The notes: generated by a model not told the origin, from the sequence alone. Counted from the stretch's first letter, positions 1-4,615 are shown. The stretch: DNA of 5,365 nucleotides from an uncultured Amylibacter sp. (GCA_937944065.1 CALDZS010000073.1:1-5365), one strand, 5' to 3'. Program-made: numbers and translations.

Positions 1-1
1 A

Positions 2-265
2 CGAAATATCGACACTGTTCAAAGATGCCAACCAGATGTCGGTAAACAAAAGCGTCAGCTGTTTCATACTGCCGATCCCATCCGTTATGTTGAGTTGGTT
101 TCAGTCGGTCAGATTGATCTGATTAGGCATTCTATCAAAGGCGATCAGATGAATATATTGCCGTGGCACCCCACCTGTCGAGACGAAGTTGTATGGGATC
201 AGCATTTCAACTTTGCACAAGTGGTTCAACGCGGATGCATCTTTAGCTACTCAATGTACTTCTAG
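2..265 (+). other. Gene-free left flank with a weak edge-open reading frame
   Basis: Positions 1-396 contain no gene I recognise. One plus frame is open from the left edge to a TAG at 263-265 (87 codons, no start needed because it enters from outside). The same frame then stays open to a TAA at 398-400, which overlaps the stop codon of the convergent thioredoxin-fold gene. One stop in about 132 codons is somewhat less than chance predicts, so this could be the 3' end of a gene, possibly split by an amber codon. Against coding: the translation is rich in Cys, His, Trp and Tyr, matches no family I know, shows no third-position bias, and its last part would be encoded by the terminator hairpin at 375-395. 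A second plus frame is open from position 3 to a TGA at 120-122 (39 codons). Either could be a gene tail; neither is convincing. Confidence 0.25.
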
Positions 266-370
266 TTTGGAACATGGATTGTGATCAGAGCGAAGTGGCG
301 CAGAAATTCGCACATCGCGTACAGTTTAGGATCGGTTGGGTATTTGGTTGGGCGATATGCGAGATTTGCT

Positions 371-396
371 GAAAAGGCGCGCCTAGCTTGCGCCTA
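371..396 (-). terminator. Intrinsic terminator of the yjbR-like/thioredoxin-fold unit
   Basis: Read on the minus strand, an AGGCGC / GCGCCT stem (375-380 with 390-395) encloses a 9-base loop and is followed by a short T run (positions 375-372) and C. It starts one base after the TAG stop of the thioredoxin-fold gene, the expected place for a Rho-independent terminator. The U tract is short, so efficiency may be moderate. Confidence 0.55.
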
Positions 397-930
397 CTAA
401 TTCGTCCACTTGATCGAACATCCCATTGATGGCATTTGCGTGCGCGGACCCTCGCCAGTGTCTGATATCTGTATCATTGCATCCAACAATTCGTGCACGC
501 CTGATTTTGGATCAATAAATCGCCCGCGATATTGCAGGCCACCATTTTTGTTAAAGCCAAAGAAATCGGGTGTGCAAACGGCGCCGTACGCACGCCCGAC
601 TTTTTGATCTTCATCTATCAGATAGGGAAAGTCGAATCCGTTTGCGGATGCAAATTTTATCATCTCGGGCGGGCTGTCGTCAGGATGTTCGTGATAGTCA
701 TTTGACATGATCGCCAAGGTTTGAATGCCGCGCGCCGCTAACGTCGCGGTATCGGCAGCAAAAGCTGCTGCTATCCGCTGCACGTAGGGGCAGTGGTTGC
801 AAATAAACGCGATCAACACCGCATCTTTGCCCAGATAGTCTGACAGGTTATGCGCCACACCATGTGCGTCGTTTAAAGTGAAATCAGGCGCTTGCCAGTC
901 GAAATCACAGATTGGGGTATCGAGTAACAT
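397..930 (-). CDS. Thioredoxin-fold PRX_like1 protein (AhpC/TSA-like, CNHC motif)
   Basis: This 177-aa cytoplasmic protein has no signal peptide or membrane segment. It shows the thioredoxin-fold layout of the peroxiredoxin-like group PRX_like1. An N-terminal APDFTL strand (residues 14-19) is followed by the redox motif C44-N-H-C47-P-Y-V after the hydrophobic strand AVLIAFI, then NDY at 77-79, a probable cis-proline loop C119-T-P121-D, and the family's C-terminal PSMGC-IKW signature (167-175, Cys171). The CxxC and the extra cysteines 119 and 171 suggest thiol-disulfide or thiol-peroxidase chemistry; the physiological substrate of this family is unknown to me. The protein ends just after IKW, where many homologues run a few residues further. 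The start is supported by AAGGA, lying inside the end of the upstream yjbR-like gene, whose stop is only 3 bases away, so translation is probably coupled. The family is a confident call; the reaction is inferred. Confidence 0.88.
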   Translation of the reverse strand: MLLDTPICDFDWQAPDFTLNDAHGVAHNLSDYLGKDAVLIAFICNHCPYVQRIAAAFAADTATLAARGIQTLAIMSNDYHEHPDDSPPEMIKFASANGFDFPYLIDEDQKVGRAYGAVCTPDFFGFNKNGGLQYRGRFIDPKSGVHELLDAMIQISDTGEGPRTQMPSMGCSIKWTN

Positions 931-933
931 ACG

Positions 934-1299
934 CTATTCCTTTTTGGTTAAACCAAGCTCGGCTTGTTTCTTTTTGCTTAGCGCCGCTGCAATCATATCG
1001 TAGGATGCCTGTATATGGGCTTTTAATTCAGTATCTGACAGGCCGCCTTCGTCATATTGCTGTATCCATTTTAACCCGCGCGATGCCAGATAGGGCGCAG
1101 GTCGCATTCCGACCATATCAGATAAAATCTCATATCCCATATGACTGACTTTAAAGGTAAATGCGTCACGCTCGTCATTCCAGCCACATACGGCAAATAA
1201 TTTTCCACCGGCTTTCCACACATCCGAGTTCCCCCACTGCACGACATGTGTCGTGGCCGGTAGCGATTTGCAAAATGCGTTAAATTCGTCGCGGGTCAT
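934..1299 (-). CDS. MmcQ/YjbR family DNA-binding-like protein
   Basis: This 121-aa soluble protein has the MmcQ/YjbR pattern throughout its length: an N-terminal helix beginning MTRDEFNAFCKSLP, a VVQWGNSDVWKAGGKLFAVCGW segment (about residues 19-40), the TFKVS strand (48-52), a loop with RPAPYLASRGLKWIQ (66-80), and a C-terminal helix ending in a Lys-rich tail. The fold is the double-wing CyaY-like architecture. DNA binding is the family label, but the role of most members is unknown. It is the first gene of a two-gene unit with the thioredoxin-fold gene 3 bases downstream. No Shine-Dalgarno sequence precedes the ATG. A TATCAT box ends 6 bases before the ATG, which would put transcription initiation at or next to the start codon, so a leaderless mRNA is plausible. 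Length and start agree with the family. Confidence 0.88.
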   Translation of the reverse strand: MTRDEFNAFCKSLPATTHVVQWGNSDVWKAGGKLFAVCGWNDERDAFTFKVSHMGYEILSDMVGMRPAPYLASRGLKWIQQYDEGGLSDTELKAHIQASYDMIAAALSKKKQAELGLTKKE

Positions 1300-1305
1300 T
1301 CGGGT

Positions 1306-1333
1306 ATGATAAGATTATTCCCCGATGTCTCAA
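1306..1333 (-). promoter_or_regulatory. Predicted promoter of the yjbR-like/thioredoxin-fold unit
   Basis: On the minus strand TTGAGA (1333-1328) is separated by 16 bases from TATCAT (1311-1306), a reasonable -35/-10 pair. With the usual distance to +1, transcription would begin at about 1299, the A of the ATG, predicting a leaderless message. The -35 lies in the context CTTGAGAC, which also resembles RpoH-type -35 elements (CTTG-A). The sequence alone does not decide which sigma factor acts. Confidence 0.4.
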
Positions 1334-1373
1334 GCGTTTGTTCGAAGATTTGATGCTGGGTAAAGCTGAAATC

Positions 1374-1418
1374 AAGAAAATGGGTTGGCGCGTAAAAAAG
1401 GGAATGCGCGCCAACCCA
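1374..1418 (-). terminator. Strong intrinsic terminator of the DUF1127 pair and CcsR-like RNA
   Basis: Two perfect 12-base arms (1381-1392 and 1407-1418, TGGGTTGGCGCG and its complement) enclose a 14-base loop. On the minus strand the hairpin is followed by TTTTCTTGAT, a U tract. On the plus strand the 3' flank is AAATTTAACG, which is not a terminator tail, so the orientation is minus. It lies 112 bases after the stop of the 88-aa gene, leaving room for the structured RNA between. Confidence 0.85.
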
Positions 1419-1500
1419 AATTTAACGGAACCCGAGGAGGGTGCCCGTTAGTATGATGACAGATAGCCCTGGGAGGAGCGAGCCTGACATCGTCTTGTCC
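1374..1500 (-). ncRNA. CcsR/cuckoo-type sRNA downstream of the DUF1127 genes
   Basis: Read on the minus strand, this non-coding stretch folds into two hairpins and a terminator. Hairpin 1 (1491-1455) pairs GATG-t-CAG with CTG-t-CATC around one T-T mismatch, then GCTC with GGGC, leaving a loop containing CTCCTCCC (1478-1471). Hairpin 2 (1450-1423) pairs TAACGG with CCGTTA and ACCC with GGGT around a TCCTC loop; the motif CCCTCCTC spans 1441-1434. Hairpin 3 is the intrinsic terminator. Two hairpins each exposing a C/U-rich anti-Shine-Dalgarno motif, placed 3' of a DUF1127 gene, is the design of the CcsR1-4 sRNAs of Rhodobacter sphaeroides (cuckoo RNA family), processed from the co-transcript with the DUF1127 protein CcaF1. 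The expected role is stress-induced base pairing with ribosome-binding sites or sequestering of their regulators. The 5' end is approximate; I place it at GGACAAGA, 30 bases after the stop codon. Only one copy is seen here, against four in R. sphaeroides. Confidence 0.75.
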
Positions 1501-1519
1501 CGCACCGAACCCGGTGCGG
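1500..1519 (-). other. GC-rich hairpin between the 88-aa gene and the CcsR-like RNA
   Basis: A perfect 8-base stem, CCGCACCG with CGGTGCGG, encloses a 4-base loop. It begins 11 bases after the TAA at 1533-1531 and sits directly before the GGACAAGA start of the presumed sRNA. There is no U tract on either strand, so it is not a typical terminator. It may protect the 3' end of the processed DUF1127 mRNA or guide the processing that releases the sRNA. Confidence 0.55.
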
Positions 1520-1530
1520 TATCTCTTGTA

Positions 1531-1797
1531 TTACAAACCGTCATACTCATAGTTGATTAGTTTGTGTGCGTGACGATCAATATCTTTGCGTTGGACGCCG
1601 ATCTGTTCCAACTGTTCATCTGTTAAGGCAGTCAAAACGGACTTCATTCGACCAGCTTGCATGTTCAAAATAACTGGCTTAGCGGCCTTTGAAACCCTTT
1701 GTGCCAATGATCCTAATTGGGCTTTGGCTGTGGCCAAAAGTTCGTGCAAATGAATATTAACAAATGCATCGTTTATAACGTTGCTTGGATGTTTCAT
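1531..1797 (-). CDS. 88-aa DUF1127-like protein (second gene of the pair)
   Basis: The C-terminal half matches the DUF1127 core: R50-M-K-S-V-L-T-A-L-T-D60-E-Q-L-E-Q-I-G67-V-Q-R70-K-D-I73, equivalent to the usual 'ELA-LSDRELADIGI-RSDI', followed by a His-rich tail (DRHAHKL) and an acidic/aromatic end YEYDGL. The N-terminal half (residues 1-45) is predicted helical and basic near 34-40 and is not conserved DUF1127 sequence that I recognise. The ATG overlaps the TGA of the upstream DUF1127 gene (ATGA, 1797-1794). No convincing Shine-Dalgarno sequence lies upstream, so translation is probably coupled. The product is expected to be a small cytoplasmic protein. By analogy with CcaF1 of R. sphaeroides it could bind RNA, but the divergent N-terminus makes that uncertain. 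Confidence 0.75.
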   Translation of the reverse strand: MKHPSNVINDAFVNIHLHELLATAKAQLGSLAQRVSKAAKPVILNMQAGRMKSVLTALTDEQLEQIGVQRKDIDRHAHKLINYEYDGL

Positions 1798-2033
1798 TTG
1801 ATGTCTGCTTTCATGGCTTCTTCTTGCGCAATTTTGGCAATGTCCGAGCGGGGAATACCGATGTCGTCTAGCTCGCGATTGGACAATCTTGCCAGTTCAG
1901 AATACGTTTCCGCCCAACGTGCGCGGCGCTTTTGATAGAGCGATATTGATGTTACCAATTCGGCCCAACGCATGCGAAAAGTGTTTAGTATCGTGATTGG
2001 CAATTGATTGCTTTGTAACAGTGCTTTTGTCAT
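1794..2033 (-). CDS. DUF1127 small protein (CcaF1-like candidate), copy A
   Basis: This 79-aa protein has the DUF1127 domain at its C-terminus: RRARWAETYSELARLSNRELDDIGI-RSDIAKIA (about residues 36-69). The N-terminal half contains paired Trp/Arg residues (FRMRW) and no membrane segment. DUF1127 proteins are small, basic and stress-linked; CcaF1 of Rhodobacter sphaeroides binds RNA and affects sRNA maturation and RNA turnover. The start is fixed by AGAAAGG, 7 bases before the ATG. It is the first gene of an overlapping pair with the 88-aa gene, followed by a CcsR/cuckoo-type RNA and terminator. It aligns without gaps over all 79 residues with the protein at 4376-4615, about 39 identities by my hand count, so the two are paralogues. 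It is divergent from the LysR gene across a 151-base region. Confidence 0.88.
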   Translation of the reverse strand: MTKALLQSNQLPITILNTFRMRWAELVTSISLYQKRRARWAETYSELARLSNRELDDIGIPRSDIAKIAQEEAMKADIK

Positions 2034-2054
2034 TTATTTGCCTTTCTGGTTACT

Positions 2055-2072
2055 GCACAAGCTTTGCTGTGC
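2055..2072 (-). promoter_or_regulatory. 5'-UTR hairpin of DUF1127 copy A
   Basis: On the minus strand GCAC-AGC pairs with GCT-t-GTGC around an AAA loop, with one bulged T. It lies just upstream of the AGAAAGG ribosome-binding site and ends 21 bases before the ATG. A GCAC/GTGC hairpin sits at exactly the same distance before DUF1127 copy C, each preceded by GAAGCAC in a shared context, which argues for a retained element controlling translation or stability. Confidence 0.45.
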
Positions 2073-2082
2073 TTCAAAACAA

Positions 2083-2111
2083 TAGTTAGTATCTGCTGGG
2101 CCTAGTCTCAA
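2083..2111 (-). promoter_or_regulatory. Predicted promoter of the DUF1127-A/CcsR-like unit
   Basis: On the minus strand TTGAGA (2111-2106) and TAACTA (2088-2083) are 17 bases apart, giving a start near 2076 and a leader of about 43 bases that contains the hairpin at 2055-2072. The -10 match is weak, as expected for a regulated promoter. Related units in Rhodobacter use RpoH-type sigma factors, and I cannot tell from the sequence which one acts here. The CCTATGCG repeats lie just upstream of the -35. Confidence 0.35.
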
Positions 2112-2122
2112 CGGGTTGAAAA

Positions 2123-2152
2123 CGCATAGGGGCTTTGCCATTTTCGCATAGG
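2123..2152 (-). repeat. Two CCTATGCG direct repeats, 22-bp period (copy A)
   Basis: Perfect 8-base direct repeats (plus strand CGCATAGG at 2123-2130 and 2145-2152) are separated by 14 bases, so their 22-bp period places them on the same face of the helix two turns apart. The spacer contains GCAAA. They end 12 bases upstream of the proposed -35 of the DUF1127-A promoter, a typical activator position. A matching pair with the same period lies upstream of DUF1127 copy C (4702-4731), with 20 of 30 positions identical by hand count. They also fall upstream of the divergent LysR gene and could affect both. Confidence 0.6.
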
Positions 2153-2159
2153 TTTGTTT

Positions 2160-2177
2160 TGTTAAACTCGTTTAACA
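2160..2177 (+). promoter_or_regulatory. 18-bp palindrome just before the LysR gene, candidate operator
   Basis: TGTTAAAC and GTTTAACA form a perfect inverted repeat with a 2-base centre (TC), ending 7 bases before the LysR ATG. It contains T-N11-A spacings as in LysR-type sites, though not symmetric about the centre. No Shine-Dalgarno sequence precedes the ATG. TAACAT at 2173-2178 could act as a -10 giving a leaderless message, in which case the palindrome would overlap the promoter and allow autorepression. Confidence 0.4.
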
Positions 2178-2184
2178 TCATTCT

Positions 2185-3102
2185 ATGGATATCTCGTCGC
2201 AGATGCTTTTGTTTGTTAAGGTCGTTGAATTGGGTAGCTTTTCGGCCGCCTCCAGATCCAGTGGTCAAACGCCATCCGCAGTCAGCAAACAGATCAGCCA
2301 ATTAGAAGATCATGTTGGCCGTCGCTTATTGCACCGAACACGAACTGGTGTGATTCTGAGCGATGATGGTAAAGAGTTTTTTACCAAGTGCCGCGTGCTG
2401 GCTGATAAGTATGTTGATGCGACAGACCACATATCAAATTTTGATACAGAGCCGCATGGCTTGTTACGTATCGCGACGAGTGTTGCGTTCGGTAAGTTTC
2501 AACTTATTCCGGCTTTGCCGGATTTTTTGAGCCAGCATCCGAAAATTACAGTTTCGACAGAGCTGACAGACCGTCATGTTGATGTTGAAGAAGAGCGGTT
2601 TGATGTGGCAATTAGTTTTGCTGAACAATTGACCAATCCTAACATGATTGCGCGAAAGATAATGCGCAACGAGCGGGTACTGTGTGCATCGCCTGATTTT
2701 ATCGCCTGCAACGGTGCGCCAAAAACGTTTCAAGAGTTGGAACGGTTTAATTGCTTGCGAACATCGAACATGGTCGGTCGCAACGCGTGGGAAGCTTATC
2801 TGGACGGCAAAACCTATAGGGTTGATGCATCAGGAAATTTTGTAGGCAATAGCGCAGACGCGGTTTACAAAGCGGCCTTGGCTGGTTTGGGGATTGCGCG
2901 ACTTTCAACTTACATAGTTGAAGAAAAATTCGCGTCAGGCGAGCTGGTGCGTTTGTTCCCCAATTATGCGCAAAAACATGCTGACGTTGCCGTGATTTTT
3001 GCCGAGAAACGAAACCTCGCCCCCAAAGTTCGCGTGTTCGTAGAGTTTATGGCAGATCGTTTCAAATCGCACGAAGTGCATGCGACAGCAAAATCCTTGT
3101 GA
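2185..3102 (+). CDS. LysR-type transcriptional regulator (CrgA/DmlR-like group)
   Basis: At 305 aa it has the usual LysR length. Residues 1-60 form the winged helix-turn-helix, with the diagnostic run F10-VKVVELGSFSAASR, the recognition region PSAVSKQISQLEDHVG (30-45), and RLLHRTRTGVILSDDG (47-62). Residues about 90-295 form the periplasmic-binding-protein-like effector domain, with RIATSVAFGKFQLIPALPDFLSQHP and a second lobe from about 165 to 270. The start is chosen because the N-terminus matches the family, although no ribosome-binding site is visible. The OYE gene follows 49 bases later on the same strand. LysR regulators commonly control adjacent genes, so this one probably responds to an electrophile or substrate of that enzyme and also to its own promoter; this is inferred. 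The effector cannot be read from the sequence. Confidence 0.92.
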   Translation: MDISSQMLLFVKVVELGSFSAASRSSGQTPSAVSKQISQLEDHVGRRLLHRTRTGVILSDDGKEFFTKCRVLADKYVDATDHISNFDTEPHGLLRIATSVAFGKFQLIPALPDFLSQHPKITVSTELTDRHVDVEEERFDVAISFAEQLTNPNMIARKIMRNERVLCASPDFIACNGAPKTFQELERFNCLRTSNMVGRNAWEAYLDGKTYRVDASGNFVGNSADAVYKAALAGLGIARLSTYIVEEKFASGELVRLFPNYAQKHADVAVIFAEKRNLAPKVRVFVEFMADRFKSHEVHATAKSL

Positions 3103-3151
3103 CTTTGATTTGATACGCTAGGTTGCCTGAAACAGTAATAGGAACCGATCT

Positions 3152-4240
3152 ATGTCTAAGCTCTTTACCCCGTTGACCATAAAAGATGTGACTTTTCGTA
3201 ACCGCATAGGCGTGTCGCCGATGTGTCAATACAGCTCGAACGATGGAGTCGCGACAGACTGGCATATGGTGCATCTTGGATCGCGCGCGGTCGGTGGTGC
3301 TGGATTGGTGATCGCAGAGGCAACTGCGGTGCGCGCTGATGGTCGCATTACGCCAGGCTGTGCGGGCTTGTGGAACGAAGATCAAGTCGAAGCGTTGATC
3401 CCGATCAATCGCTTCATCGAAGATATGGGGGCGGTGGCAGGTGTGCAGATCGGTCACGCGGGGCGTAAAGCATCTGCGGCACGACCATGGGATGGTGGCG
3501 CCCATCTGGCGGATGACGCGGGCGGTTGGCATATGATCGCGCCGACAGACCAGCCCTTTGACGATGACAGCACCCGTTTGTGGAAAGCGCCGCGCGCGAT
3601 GACCCACGATGACATTAAAAAAATACAACAGAGCTTTGTCGATGCAGCCAAACGGGCGCTGGTTGCGGGGTATAGGTTTTTGGAAATACACGGCGCGCAT
3701 GGATATCTTTTGCACAGTTTCTTTACGCCATTGGTCAACACCCGCACTGATGAATATGGCGGTGATGCGCGCGGGCGCGCGCGCATGATGTTAGAGACGA
3801 TTGACGCAGTGCGCGCGAACTGGCCAGAAAACTTGCCCCTTGGTGTGCGCTTGTCTGCAGCGGATTGGATTGATGGCGGCCTAACGGTCGAGGATAATAT
3901 CCAAATGGCGGCTTGGTTAAAAGAACGCGGTGTGGATATCATAGATTGCTCAGGCGGTGGTGCAACACCAGCGGCGCGCGCCTCTATTGGGTCGCGCACT
4001 GCGGATCAGGTAAATTTGGCGGCGCAAATTCGCAAGGATGCCGAGATTGCGACCATGGCGGTGGGTTGTATCACTGATGCGAAACATGCTGAGGCGGTGA
4101 TCGCGGAAGGTCAGGCCGATATGGTGCTTTTGGCGCGCCAATTGCTTCGTGACCCGTACTGGCCAGTACACGCTGCGCAAGAACTGGAGGCGGATGCAAA
4201 GTCAATGATGCCGATCCAGAACGGATTTTTTGTAGGATAA
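3152..4240 (+). CDS. Old Yellow Enzyme family NADH:flavin oxidoreductase (XenA/YqjM-like)
   Basis: This 362-aa FMN-dependent (beta-alpha)8-barrel ene-reductase belongs to the YqjM/XenA subclass. Visible hallmarks are FRNRIGVSPMCQYS with Cys25, which tunes the flavin, and Tyr27; VQIGHAGRKAS (98-108, Gln99) for flavin contact; the substrate-binding pair His180 and His183 in EIHGAHGYLLHSF with Tyr185; LVNTRTDEYGG (194-204); VRLS with Arg233; and the C-terminal LLARQLLRDPYWPVHAA (326-342). Members reduce activated C=C bonds of enones, nitroesters or quinones with NAD(P)H in the cytoplasm. The length rules out the multidomain 2,4-dienoyl-CoA reductases, which add an Fe-S/FAD half. The position matching Trp302 of XenA appears not to be Trp here (MAVGCITD region), so the substrate pocket may differ. 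TAGGAA lies 7 bases before the ATG. The LysR gene precedes it by 49 bases and a terminator follows 8 bases after the stop. The natural substrate is unknown. Confidence 0.93.
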   Translation: MSKLFTPLTIKDVTFRNRIGVSPMCQYSSNDGVATDWHMVHLGSRAVGGAGLVIAEATAVRADGRITPGCAGLWNEDQVEALIPINRFIEDMGAVAGVQIGHAGRKASAARPWDGGAHLADDAGGWHMIAPTDQPFDDDSTRLWKAPRAMTHDDIKKIQQSFVDAAKRALVAGYRFLEIHGAHGYLLHSFFTPLVNTRTDEYGGDARGRARMMLETIDAVRANWPENLPLGVRLSAADWIDGGLTVEDNIQMAAWLKERGVDIIDCSGGGATPAARASIGSRTADQVNLAAQIRKDAEIATMAVGCITDAKHAEAVIAEGQADMVLLARQLLRDPYWPVHAAQELEADAKSMMPIQNGFFVG

Positions 4241-4248
4241 GATATATA

Positions 4249-4284
4249 GGGCCGGAGCACATTGTTGCAAATGTGTTCCAGCCC
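4249..4284. terminator. Bidirectional terminator between the OYE gene and DUF1127-C unit
   Basis: The hairpin pairs GGGC with GCCC (4249-4252, 4281-4284) and a 10-base arm (4254-4263) with 4270-4279 around a 6-base loop. On the plus strand it has one G-U pair and one C-A mismatch and starts 8 bases after the OYE stop, but its 3' flank GATTCC is not U-rich. On the minus strand the tail is TATATATC, moderately U-rich, so it would also end the DUF1127-C transcript. It probably serves both convergent units. Confidence 0.65.
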
Positions 4285-4372
4285 GATTCCAACCTAGCCG
4301 CGTTGCACGAGGCGGGTTGGCATAGCGTCAGATGAACCCGGGAGAAGGGGCCCTGCCGCATATGTTCTTGTC
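4249..4372 (-). ncRNA. Second CcsR/cuckoo-like RNA, after DUF1127 copy C
   Basis: Reading the minus strand from GACAAGA, 3 bases after the DUF1127 stop, hairpin 1 (4364-4321) pairs CATA-t-GCG-g-CAG with CTG-a-CGC-TATG, then GGGCCC with GGGTTC using two G-U pairs, around a loop CTTCTCCC (4347-4340). The plan matches the RNA at 1374-1500: the same GACAAGA lead, the same CAG/CTG stem next to one mismatch, a small bulge on the 3' side before CTG, and a C/U-rich loop, while the lower stem has changed on both sides. CUUCUCCC can still pair with GGGAGGAG through one G-U. Hairpin 2 (4320-4289) pairs CCAAC with GTTGG and CCGC with GCGG, but its loop CTCGTGCAAC lacks the anti-SD motif. Hairpin 3 is the terminator. 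I read this as a diverged paralogue that keeps one active loop. Confidence 0.6.
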
Positions 4373-4375
4373 TGC

Positions 4376-4615
4376 TTAGCGCAGAACGAGCTTCATAGCT
4401 TCTTGTTTAGCCAATTTCGCGATTTGCGACCGCGCGATACCAACATCAGCTAGATCACGATCAGATAGCGCAGCCAGTTCGTTGTATGTTGCGTTGAAAC
4501 GTGCTCTGCGCTGCGCGAATGTTGATACTGACTTTGACATTGCAGCCCAACCTGAACGTAGTTGTCCAAGGATTTCTAGGGGCAAGTTGTTGCCGTGTGT
4601 AATTGCTTTTGACAT
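4376..4615 (-). CDS. DUF1127 small protein, copy C
   Basis: This 79-aa protein has the DUF1127 core at residues 36-69 (QRRARFNATYNELAALSDRDLADVGI-RSQIAKLA; the first Arg is 36), closer to the textbook form than copy A. It is the same length as copy A with no gaps and about half identical, and shares the ends KA--LP--IL near the N-terminus and EAMK at the C-terminus. The start is supported by AGAAAGG, 8 bases before the ATG. It stands alone, with no second small gene as after copy A, and is followed directly by a structured anti-SD-type RNA. By analogy with CcaF1 it may bind RNA and influence maturation of that RNA; this is inferred from gene order and family. It is convergent with the OYE gene. 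Confidence 0.9.
   Translation of the reverse strand: MSKAITHGNNLPLEILGQLRSGWAAMSKSVSTFAQRRARFNATYNELAALSDRDLADVGIARSQIAKLAKQEAMKLVLR

Noticed and set aside
376..383. GGCGCGCC palindrome as a regulatory site
   Set aside because: It is part of the terminator stem-loop after the thioredoxin-fold gene, and an 8-bp GC palindrome alone is weak evidence.
912..1148. Plus-strand frame across the yjbR-like gene
   Set aside because: It starts inside one recognised gene and runs through another on the opposite strand, with no recognisable protein.
1441..1500. GAGGAGGG and GGGAGGAG on the plus strand as ribosome-binding sites of small plus-strand genes
   Set aside because: No open frame of useful length follows either. 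Both lie in hairpin loops and are better explained as the complement of anti-SD motifs in a minus-strand RNA.
1717..1935. Plus-strand frame opposite the DUF1127 pair
   Set aside because: Both minus-strand genes match DUF1127 and carry coupling and ribosome-binding signals; the plus frame has neither.
3062..3715. 217-codon antisense reading frame on the minus strand
   Set aside because: It lies opposite the clearly coding OYE gene, its translation is rich in Arg, His and Cys without any domain, and it has no ribosome-binding site. It is a codon-bias shadow.
3454..3999. 181-codon antisense frame inside the OYE gene
   Set aside because: It overlaps fully with conserved OYE motifs on the other strand and shows no family features.
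3152..4240. OYE gene as 2,4-dienoyl-CoA reductase or NADH oxidase of the two-domain type
   Set aside because: At 362 residues it has only the flavin barrel and lacks the Fe-S cluster and FAD/NAD domains of that group.
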